A stretch of DNA of 11,590 bases. Source: CAYYOS01 sp964473355 (GTDB lineage: Bacteria; Pseudomonadota; Gammaproteobacteria; Burkholderiales; REEB80). Location of the stretch: NCBI GenBank assembly GCA_964473355.1, contig CAYYOS010000083.1, positions 1 through 11,590 on the forward strand, read 5' to 3'. Numbering within the stretch: position 1 is the first letter of the stretch; every line of letters starts with the position of its first letter. A program made the translations under genes and the position numbers. Below, piece by piece: positions 5,142 to 11,590 of the stretch. The notes beneath the pieces are model-generated. The model searched no databases, was not told the origin of the DNA, and saw only the letters and a program-made list of their open reading frames with translations.

Positions 5142-6839
5142 GTGGCTGAGCAACGTAAAAAAATTCGTTTGGGTGAGCAATTAGTGCAGCTGGGTTTAAT
5201 CACCCAGGATCAGTTGCGCATCGGAATGATGGAACAAGAGGCCAGCGGTTTCCAGTTGGGGCGCCAGTTAGTGCGCCTAGGTTTTGTGACCGAAGCCGTT
5301 ATTCGCGATCTGTTGGCCCACACCATCGGCCAAGAAAGTATCGATTTGGGCAGCGTCATTGCGGACGACGAAGCCATCAAATTAGTCCCGGAAGAATTTG
5401 CCCGGCGCCATCGCATTCTGCCTATCGCCTACGAGGTCGATACCGGCTTACTTACCGTTGCCATTACTGATTTATTTAATGTGGTGGCTATTGATCAGTT
5501 GCGCGCACTCTTGGGTGGCCAAGTGGAAGTTAACACGGTACTCGCCGGTGAAGCCCAGCTGGAAGATTATATCGATCATTTTTATGGTTTTGAATTGTCG
5601 GTAGACGGCATCTTAAGCGAAATTGAAACCGGTGAAATTGATTACCAGAGCTTGCAGGCGGGCAGCGGGGAATATACCCAACCTGTCGTGCGTTTGGTGG
5701 GGTCACTATTACTAGACGCCGTTAAACGTCGCGCCTCCGATATTCACTTCGAACCCGAGCACGCATTTTTACGCATACGCTATCGTATTGACGGCGTGCT
5801 AGAACAAATCCGCAGTTTGCATAAAACTTATTGGCCGGGTGTGGCAGTTCGCTTAAAAATAATTAGCGGGATGAATATCGCGGAGACACGCGCCCCTCAA
5901 GACGGACGTCTGTCACTCAGCTTACAAGGCCGGCCGATTGATTTTCGGGTGGCCACGCAACCTACTATTCACGGTGAGAATATTGTTCTACGGGTACTGG
6001 ATAGAGAACGCTCTATTATTCCTTTTGAGCGTTTGGGCGTGCCGCAAAGCACGTTAAGCACCTTAAAATCCATGTTAACGCGTCCCGAAGGCATATTGGT
6101 GATCACGGGGCCGACGGGCAGCGGAAAAACCACGACCTTGTATTCCTTGCTGAGCTACATCAATGACGAGGCAATTAATATTATGACGCTGGAGGATCCC
6201 GTCGAATACCCCGTCAACCTCATGCGCCAAACTTCCGTGCACGAAGCGATTAAAATGGATTTTGCCAACGGTATACGTTCGATTATGCGTCAAGACCCCG
6301 ACGTGATATTGGTTGGTGAAATTCGTGATCGTGATACGGCTGAGATGGCTTTCCGCGCGGCTATGACCGGCCATCAAGTATTTACCACCTTGCACACCAA
6401 TTCGGCTTTAGGCACGTTTCCGCGCTTAATGGACATCGGTATATCGCCAGAAATTATGGCCGGGAATATCATCGGCGTTATCGCACAGCGCTTGGTGCGG
6501 CTACTGTGTCCGCATTGCAAAACAGCCTACACACCCGATGAGGAAGAACGAAAAACTTTACGTATGGCAGCCGGTGATACGACCGAAATCTTTCGCGCCA
6601 CCGGATGCAAGCAATGCAACTTCAAAGGTTATAAAAACCGTATCGCACTGATGGAGCTGCTACGTATTGACAGCGACATCGACCATCTCATCGCCAGTCG
6701 CGCCTCCGCCCGAGATTTAAAAAACGCGGCCCGGGAAAAAGATTTTAATACGCTCGCCGTTGATGGCATACGTCGAGTTTTGGATGGCACGACCACCTTA
6801 GCGGAAGTTTCGCGCGTCATCGATTTAAGCGATGCTTAA
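5142..6839 (+). CDS. mshE: MSHA pilus extension ATPase MshE with c-di-GMP-binding N-domain
   Basis: The cytosolic motor of the GspE/PilB family, 565 residues from the GTG at 5142. That codon lies one base after the mshN stop and gives the family-like start MAEQRKKIRLGEQLV. A TTG at 5085 would add 19 unlikely residues inside mshN. Two tandem MshEN motifs are visible. The first, RLGEQLVQLGLIT...L, keeps the LG-LV-G-L pattern (from residue 9). The second, QLGRQLVRLGFVT (from about 38), has Ile for the later Leu and lacks the final Gln. The motor core has the Walker A GPTGSGKT (323-330), Walker B DPDVILVGE (385-393), Asp-box-type residues near TLEDPVEYP, and HTNSA. A four-cysteine zinc site is formed by CPHC (456-459) and CKQC (489-492). 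MshE from Vibrio binds c-di-GMP through such motifs; the same control is inferred here. Confidence 0.94.
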   Translation: MAEQRKKIRLGEQLVQLGLITQDQLRIGMMEQEASGFQLGRQLVRLGFVTEAVIRDLLAHTIGQESIDLGSVIADDEAIKLVPEEFARRHRILPIAYEVDTGLLTVAITDLFNVVAIDQLRALLGGQVEVNTVLAGEAQLEDYIDHFYGFELSVDGILSEIETGEIDYQSLQAGSGEYTQPVVRLVGSLLLDAVKRRASDIHFEPEHAFLRIRYRIDGVLEQIRSLHKTYWPGVAVRLKIISGMNIAETRAPQDGRLSLSLQGRPIDFRVATQPTIHGENIVLRVLDRERSIIPFERLGVPQSTLSTLKSMLTRPEGILVITGPTGSGKTTTLYSLLSYINDEAINIMTLEDPVEYPVNLMRQTSVHEAIKMDFANGIRSIMRQDPDVILVGEIRDRDTAEMAFRAAMTGHQVFTTLHTNSALGTFPRLMDIGISPEIMAGNIIGVIAQRLVRLLCPHCKTAYTPDEEERKTLRMAAGDTTEIFRATGCKQCNFKGYKNRIALMELLRIDSDIDHLIASRASARDLKNAAREKDFNTLAVDGIRRVLDGTTTLAEVSRVIDLSDA

Positions 6840-6888
6840 CGGGGAACAGCACACCGTTCAAACTGCCATTTCCTGTTTTAGCTGAATT

Positions 6889-8088
6889 ATGGCGAATTAC
6901 CGCTATCACGCTATAGACAAACAAGGCCGTCGCGCCAAGGGCATGCTTTCCGCACAAAACGATGTCGACCTCGAATTACGCCTAAGGCGCATGGGGCTCG
7001 ACCTAATAACCTTCAAGCTTGCTGATCGGGGCCGGTATGCCGCACGGCATATTAAGCGCGAAAGCCTTATCAATCTGTGTTTTCATTTAGAGCAGGTGAC
7101 TCGAGCGGGCATTCCTTTAATGGAAGGCTTGGCGGACCTTCGGGAACGCGCGGAAAATCCGCGTTTACGTGAAGTACTCACCGCAGTTTTGGAAGATATG
7201 GAAGGCGGCAAAATGCTCTCGCAAGCACTCGCTAGCCACCCTCGGGTGTTTAATCGGGTGTTTGTTAATTTGGTGGCGGCAGGAGAACAAAGTGGCAAGT
7301 TGCCGGAGATTTTTGAGAACCTGTCTGCCGCCCTAAAATGGCAAGACGAATTGCTCGCCAAAACCCGCCAGCTTTTTTTCTATCCCATTATTGTATTTGT
7401 GGTGACCAGCATCGTCGTGGTTTTTTTACTGCTCTATTTAGTACCGCCGCTCGTTTCGCTTTTTAGAAACATCGGCAGCGAGCTCCCATTACAAACGCGT
7501 ATTTTAATCGGCCTCTCCAATTTTTTTGTGCAGTACTGGCCATTTATTATTGCCGTACCCATTATTGCCTTAATTACTTTTGCTATCGCTATAAAGAAGA
7601 GTGAGAAAGCGGCCTATTGGTTTGATGATATCAAGCTGCGCCTGCCGGTTATTGGCGCCATTCACAAAAAAATTATTCTGGCGCGGTTCGCCAGTTTTTT
7701 TGCGCTCATGTATCGTTCTGGGATTAGCATATTAGAATCGCTGCGCATCAATGAAGAAATCGCCGGTAACCGTGTGATCGCCTCCGGGCTAAATCGGGCA
7801 GCACTGGAAATTAGTTCGGGAGGCCGTCTCGGAGATAGCTTTCAATCCCTGGGATTATTCCCGCCGCTGGTGACGCGCATGCTTAAGGTGGGTGAAACCA
7901 CCGGGGCTTTGAATGAAGCACTACTTAATATCAATTATTTTTACACTCGCGAAATAAAAGAGTCGGTAGAACGGGCGCTCAGAGTTTTAGAAATTAGCAT
8001 GAGCGTATTTTTGGGCTTGGTACTCATTTTCATCATGTTTTCGGTGTTAAGTCCGGTATGGGATCTGTTGGGTAAACTTAACATTTAA
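6889..8088 (+). CDS. mshG: MSHA pilus inner-membrane platform protein MshG
   Basis: A GspF/PilC-type polytopic platform protein of 399 residues, the usual length. After a cytoplasmic start (MANYRYHAIDKQGRRAKG) come two T2SSF domains. The first is at about 62-188, with FHLEQVTRAGIPLMEGL and VAAGEQSGKLPEIFENL. The second is at about 264-390, with FASFFALMYRSGISILESL and LKVGETTGALNEALLNI. Membrane helices lie at about 162-190, 212-236 and 368-392. It carries the motor's movement to the growing pilus base. It follows mshE after a 49-base gap in which I see no terminator or promoter, so co-transcription is likely. No ribosome site is obvious before the ATG. Confidence 0.94.
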   Translation: MANYRYHAIDKQGRRAKGMLSAQNDVDLELRLRRMGLDLITFKLADRGRYAARHIKRESLINLCFHLEQVTRAGIPLMEGLADLRERAENPRLREVLTAVLEDMEGGKMLSQALASHPRVFNRVFVNLVAAGEQSGKLPEIFENLSAALKWQDELLAKTRQLFFYPIIVFVVTSIVVVFLLLYLVPPLVSLFRNIGSELPLQTRILIGLSNFFVQYWPFIIAVPIIALITFAIAIKKSEKAAYWFDDIKLRLPVIGAIHKKIILARFASFFALMYRSGISILESLRINEEIAGNRVIASGLNRAALEISSGGRLGDSFQSLGLFPPLVTRMLKVGETTGALNEALLNINYFYTREIKESVERALRVLEISMSVFLGLVLIFIMFSVLSPVWDLLGKLNI

Positions 8089-8110
8089 ATATGCCAGCTA
8101 GTCCCTTTTT

Positions 8111-9595
8111 ATGCTAAAGCTTTTATTTAGCATTTCCACACAAAATCTAAGTGCCGCTCGTCTGCAGGGCGGGAAATTAATCGATTGCGGGGTATTCCTA
8201 AACAACCCCCTCGGTTGGCAGGAGTTCGGTCGTTTTCTTGCCGGCTTTCGTGGCGCGCCCGCTTACTTAATGGTCAACGCCGTTGAAGAAGATTATCGAA
8301 ACGAGGCACTGCCGCACACCTGGGGCAACGCGCGACACGCTCTGGTGGCGCGAAAATTAGCGCAAATGTATCGCACCACGCCCTACCGGGCGGCGCAATT
8401 GCAAACTCAAGAAACCGGTCGCCGCCGCGAAGACATTTTTTTATTTAGCGCGCTCAGCAAACCAGAACTACTACGCCCGTGGGTAGAGCTCCTAAACACT
8501 CATGGCGTCCCGATAGCCGGGGTGTATATGCTGCCCATGGTGAGCGAGGTCTTACTTTCCAACTTAAGTATAAAAGACTTAAACGTATTGCTGGTCTCCG
8601 AGCACGCGACCGGGCTGCGCCAGAGCTATTTTCGCAACGGTAAACTAAAAGCCAGCAGGCTTTCTTTTGCCGACCACAGTCATCGAAACAATCAGGAGGA
8701 TTACGCCGCAGAAATTGATCGAACTTTGCTGTATCTGCACAGCATGAAAGCACTTAACCCCGAAGAAGCCTTAACCGTTGTTTTATTGGACCCAACGAAT
8801 AGGCTAGCGGCCTTGTGCAATCAGTTTAACGCGGATGCCAACCTGCAATGTTTACATCTCGATCAAACTTATCTAGTAAAAAAACTTAAAGGCAGGCGTG
8901 GTGATGCACTTTTGTCCAGTGATCTACTCCACCTGTTACTATTGTCGCGGCGCCGCAACCTAGTGAACCTGGCTCCTGCCGTCGTAACGCACACCTTCGG
9001 AACCTACCAAGCGCGGCGCTACATCTACGTCTTGAGTGCCTTAGTGCTGGTGGTGGCCGGTGCGTGGAGCGCGCTCAATTTAGTTCGACACAACCGCGAC
9101 GAAGTGCGGGCGCTAGAGGCCGATCGCGCGACTCAGCTCACCACCGAGCGCTATCGCGAGGCGGCTAAACGCTTCCCCGCGGCACCCGCTTCGGCTGCCG
9201 AATTACAATCGGCCGTACAAATCGCCCAACAGTTAACATCCAACAAACTGACCCCGGAACGCGCCATGCAAATCGCCAGTCAAGCGTTGGAAAATCATCC
9301 GCAAATCGAGCTTCAAGGATTACGTTGGATGAGCGGCCCGCCGGAAGCTGCTCTTCTGGAAGGTGAAATCAAACCATTTCGCGGTGATTACCGCGCGGCT
9401 ATCGTCGACGTGACAAACTTTAGTAATGGATTAAAAGCGATGCCTGAAGTAGCGTCCGCGCAAGTCTTGGAATGGCCGCTTAATCTTAGCTCCACAGAAG
9501 GTATGAGCGGCAGCACCCAAGACGAAGAAAAAACTGGCCAGATCAGGGCTAAGTTTAAATTGAAAATTGAATTGAAGCCCAGTGAAAATAAATAA
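8111..9595 (+). CDS. PilM-PilN/GspL-like assembly platform protein (MshI position)
   Basis: A 494-residue protein with a cytoplasmic part, one membrane helix and a periplasmic part. Residues 1-300 look like a PilM/GspL-type actin-like fold. They start with MLKLLFSISTQNLSAARLQ, later have LLNTHGVPIAGVYMLPMVSEVLL (about 127-149) and DLNVLLVSEHATGLRQSYFR (156-175). The helix is at about 304-325 (YIYVLSALVLVVAGAWSALN). The periplasmic part has a short coiled-coil stretch (about 328-355) and a ferredoxin-like end (about 395-489). In other type IV pilus systems these parts are two proteins, PilM and PilN; here they are one chain, as in GspL. The place in the operon suggests MshI. Sequence similarity to named families is weak by eye, so no symbol is given. 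It follows mshG by 22 bases. Confidence 0.65.
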   Translation: MLKLLFSISTQNLSAARLQGGKLIDCGVFLNNPLGWQEFGRFLAGFRGAPAYLMVNAVEEDYRNEALPHTWGNARHALVARKLAQMYRTTPYRAAQLQTQETGRRREDIFLFSALSKPELLRPWVELLNTHGVPIAGVYMLPMVSEVLLSNLSIKDLNVLLVSEHATGLRQSYFRNGKLKASRLSFADHSHRNNQEDYAAEIDRTLLYLHSMKALNPEEALTVVLLDPTNRLAALCNQFNADANLQCLHLDQTYLVKKLKGRRGDALLSSDLLHLLLLSRRRNLVNLAPAVVTHTFGTYQARRYIYVLSALVLVVAGAWSALNLVRHNRDEVRALEADRATQLTTERYREAAKRFPAAPASAAELQSAVQIAQQLTSNKLTPERAMQIASQALENHPQIELQGLRWMSGPPEAALLEGEIKPFRGDYRAAIVDVTNFSNGLKAMPEVASAQVLEWPLNLSSTEGMSGSTQDEEKTGQIRAKFKLKIELKPSENK

Positions 9596-10178
9596 AAGTG
9601 AGATAAAAATTTTTCTGTGGCCAGGGGTCATTTTGGCGTTGTGCCTGAGCTTGGCTTTTGCTGCCATTTATTTCACCGGTCAGCTGCGCAGCATGCGCCA
9701 TCAAGATTTAGTGCAAAAAGAAAAAGCGCTTAACAATGCCAAGCTTCGCTTACAACGGGCGGATGAGGAAATTCGCCTCATCGTGAAATACAGTGACGAT
9801 TATAAGCGACTGAAACAACAGGGATTTATAGGGAGCGAGCAGCGCATAAATTGGCTGGATACCTTACGTCAGACCAATCAACGTTTAGGTTTATTTGGCA
9901 TACAATATCAAATAGAGCCGCAGCAACCCTATGCGGCACCGCCGGGGGTAATCTTAAGCGGATATCAATTGCAGCAGTCGGTGATGAAACTGGAATTCGG
10001 CGTGCTGCACGAAGAAGATTTGATGCGTTTTATTAACGCCGTGGCGGCGCAAGAAGCCGGAATTTTCGTACTGAAAGAGTGCGCGTTAACTCGCAACATC
10101 GTGACTGAAAGCGTTGTAGTGCAACCCAACCTAAAGGCTCAATGTGAGTTGTTATGGTTAAGCTTAAAAACATCCTAA
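9582..10178 (+). CDS. mshJ: PilO/MshJ-like inner-membrane alignment protein
   Basis: 198 residues starting at a GTG that overlaps the previous gene by 14 bases; the next methionine comes only after the membrane helix, so the GTG is the likely start. It has a short basic N-terminus, a helix at about 10-32 (IFLWPGVILALCLSLAFAAIYF), a coiled coil at about 38-75, and a periplasmic domain at about 95-195. This is the PilO/GspM/MshJ plan. Such proteins pair with the PilN-like partner and link motor platform to secretin. Translational coupling to the preceding gene supports joint assembly. The identification rests on layout and position, since the family is poorly conserved. Confidence 0.65.
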   Translation: MKINKSEIKIFLWPGVILALCLSLAFAAIYFTGQLRSMRHQDLVQKEKALNNAKLRLQRADEEIRLIVKYSDDYKRLKQQGFIGSEQRINWLDTLRQTNQRLGLFGIQYQIEPQQPYAAPPGVILSGYQLQQSVMKLEFGVLHEEDLMRFINAVAAQEAGIFVLKECALTRNIVTESVVVQPNLKAQCELLWLSLKTS

Positions 10179-10588
10179 GGAAACGCCGGTTTCTCGGCTT
10201 GCTAGCTAGCTTCAGCTTATTGGTAGCTATTTGGATGCCTGCTACCGCGCAGGCGCTAGGCCGATTATTTTTTACGCCGGAGCAACGACTAGCCTTAGAC
10301 CACGGTCGGCAACAACCGCGCTTACAAAAAGAAAGTGCCGGCGTGCAGCCCATTGAATCATTTTCAGTTAGAGGCATGGTACGGCGCAACGATGGCAGCA
10401 TTACCCTGTGGGTCAGCAAAGTACCCGACGACACCGCAGAATTTGATTCGCCGCTAAGAAGTGGTGATGATGAAAACGTCATGGCACCCGGCTTGCGCCG
10501 CAAGCTACCGAATCGGCCAGAAGAAAACCTGGACGGCCAAGCGTCGCGAATAATCAAGCCGCCATCCTCTAGCGGCGGGCCTCGTTAA
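10154..10588 (+). CDS. mshK: Small exported protein, MshK-like
   Basis: 144 residues with a signal peptide (RKRR, then FLGLLASFSLLVAIWMPATAQA, likely cut after AQA near residue 34). The mature part begins with GRLFFTPEQRLALD, a stretch typical of small MSHA-locus periplasmic proteins. A short beta-rich piece follows (SFSVRGMVRRNDGSITLWV, about 69-87) like the PilP/GspC HR domain, then a disordered Pro/Arg/Ser-rich tail. PilP and GspC proteins connect the inner-membrane complex to the secretin; MshK holds this place after mshJ in known loci. It overlaps the previous gene by 25 bases and the next by one (TAATG), so expression is coupled. The symbol follows from position and layout. Confidence 0.62.
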   Translation: MVKLKNILRKRRFLGLLASFSLLVAIWMPATAQALGRLFFTPEQRLALDHGRQQPRLQKESAGVQPIESFSVRGMVRRNDGSITLWVSKVPDDTAEFDSPLRSGDDENVMAPGLRRKLPNRPEENLDGQASRIIKPPSSSGGPR

Positions 10589-11590
10589 TGCGTAGCAAAC
10601 AGCGCGGCGTCGCACTACTCATCATTACGCTGATATTAGGCTTAGCGACCGTGGGCTTATTTTTTAGTAAATTTAGTGCTAGGAATATTGAGCAAGAGCG
10701 GGCTGCAGAAACAACGGCGGCGTTGGCTGAAGCGAAGGCCGCGTTGTTGGGATTTGCCGCGAGTTTTGAGGCGTCCGAGACGGAGAGAGCCGGAAGATAC
10801 GGGTTTTTACCATGCCCGGAGTTAAGCTACACTTTTAAGTTTGAGGGTTCTGCTACGGGGAATTGCGGAACGCAGTACACTAATAAAATCGGGAGGCTGC
10901 CTTGGCGTAGCCTACGATCCGCTCCGTTGCGAGATGGCAATGAAGAGTGTCTTTGGTACGCCGTCAGCGGGAGCTATAAGAATGGTACCGTAGTGACAGA
11001 GATGCTGAATGCCGACACGACGGGCCAGTTTGAGATTCTTGGTCCAGACGGAACACTTCTCGCCGGAACTAGCCCTGAAAACCGAGCCGTAGCCGTTATT
11101 TTCTCCCCGGGAAGCATTGTAGGTAGCCAAAATCGTACCACTTCAACAGGAACGTCAAGCTGCCCAGGGCATTACACGGCTGCCGATTACCTAGAAGTTC
11201 TAAACGGCATTAACAATGCGGTTGTCAGCTCCAACTCCAACCAAATCGACAGATTGGTAGCTGGTAATAGGTCTGAAACGTTTAATGATAGGCTAGTATT
11301 TATTACGCAAGCAGAGATTTTTTCCTCCATAGTGAACAGCGCCGATTTTTTAGGTGACATCCGAGATTTAACAGCGCGAATTGCTAACTGTCTCGCTGAC
11401 GGCGCTACGGCCACTCCGGCAAACCTCAGTCTTTCGGACTACCGAAGTGAGGATGAGTATCGTTCTGTACCTTCCTTGGCGCGAGGACGTGTACCCAATG
11501 TGGCTGCTTGTCTGTCGGCGTCACAGCGAACCCTATGGCGAAACTGGAAGGACCATTTTTTTTATGCACGTTGTAATTCTCCTTGTACAG
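10588..11590 (+). CDS. Prepilin-like minor pilin or pseudopilin, cut by window edge
   Basis: 334 codons are visible without a stop, so the 3' end lies beyond the window. The start is a type III (prepilin) signal: basic MRSKQRG, then VALLIITLILGLATVGLFF. Cleavage after Gly7 would leave Val as residue 1 and Ile, not Glu, at position 5, as in GspK-like or PilX-like minor components. After a helix (to about residue 60) come RYGFLPCPE, IGRLPWRSL, LRDGNEECLWYAVSG and AVAVIFSPGS. Eight cysteines occur in the visible part, which suggests disulfides after export. The protein is much longer than a major pilin. Its arginine codons differ from neighbouring genes: 16 of 24 are AGA, AGG or CGA. It starts in the stop codon of the previous gene. 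I infer a pilus-tip or initiation role. Confidence 0.75.
   Translation, partial: MRSKQRGVALLIITLILGLATVGLFFSKFSARNIEQERAAETTAALAEAKAALLGFAASFEASETERAGRYGFLPCPELSYTFKFEGSATGNCGTQYTNKIGRLPWRSLRSAPLRDGNEECLWYAVSGSYKNGTVVTEMLNADTTGQFEILGPDGTLLAGTSPENRAVAVIFSPGSIVGSQNRTTSTGTSSCPGHYTAADYLEVLNGINNAVVSSNSNQIDRLVAGNRSETFNDRLVFITQAEIFSSIVNSADFLGDIRDLTARIANCLADGATATPANLSLSDYRSEDEYRSVPSLARGRVPNVAACLSASQRTLWRNWKDHFFYARCNSPCT

Noticed and set aside
6840..6888. Internal terminator or promoter between mshE and mshG
   Set aside because: Only a weak 5-bp stem (AACGG/CCGTT) with a long loop and no T-run is present.
10033..10557. 174-residue minus-strand open frame
   Set aside because: It lies antisense to the mshJ/mshK-like genes, has no recognisable domain, and the plus-strand frames have signal peptide and helix features in operon context.

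Overview
The window looks like a chromosomal segment of a proteobacterium with mid-range base composition. The support is a GIY-YIG gene among 'ATTCCCGC-GCGGGAAT' palindromic repeats, queC, and a long MSHA-type type IV pilus operon. A beta- or gammaproteobacterium is the best guess; the sequence alone does not fix the genus.

Layout. Positions 1-440 (minus strand) hold the N-terminal part of a YeeE/YedE-type (TsuA-like) membrane transporter that runs off the left edge. Positions 441-1526 form a repeat island with one real gene, a 97-residue GIY-YIG endonuclease-like protein (714-1007). Around it are five well-preserved copies of a ~29-base palindromic repeat and a series of decayed ones. The copies form inverted pairs (599-625/673-699 and 1122-1150/1428-1456), as in REPIN-like elements. 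A third inverted pairing brackets the GIY-YIG gene. queC (1527-2219) follows.

From about 2292 to the right edge, every gene is on the plus strand, with overlaps or short gaps. The order is secretin lipoprotein (MshL-like), single-pass TPR protein (MshN-like), motor ATPase with c-di-GMP-binding-type N-terminal motifs (MshE), platform protein (MshG), GspL/PilM-PilN-like protein (MshI position), PilO/MshJ-like protein, small exported MshK-like protein, and a prepilin-like protein cut by the right edge.

Together these are most parts of a type IV pilus machine. MshE powers pilus cycling through the MshG platform, the MshI/J/K proteins form the inner-membrane and periplasmic alignment part, and MshL is the outer-membrane pore. 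The last gene is probably a minor pilin or pseudopilin. Compared with the Vibrio/Shewanella order (I-J-K-L-M-N-E-G), the I-J-K block lies downstream of G and no mshM is present between L and N.

The most unusual feature is the GIY-YIG gene embedded in inverted palindromic repeats. It resembles the relation between RAYT transposases and REP/REPIN sequences, but with a different nuclease fold. That link is a hypothesis.
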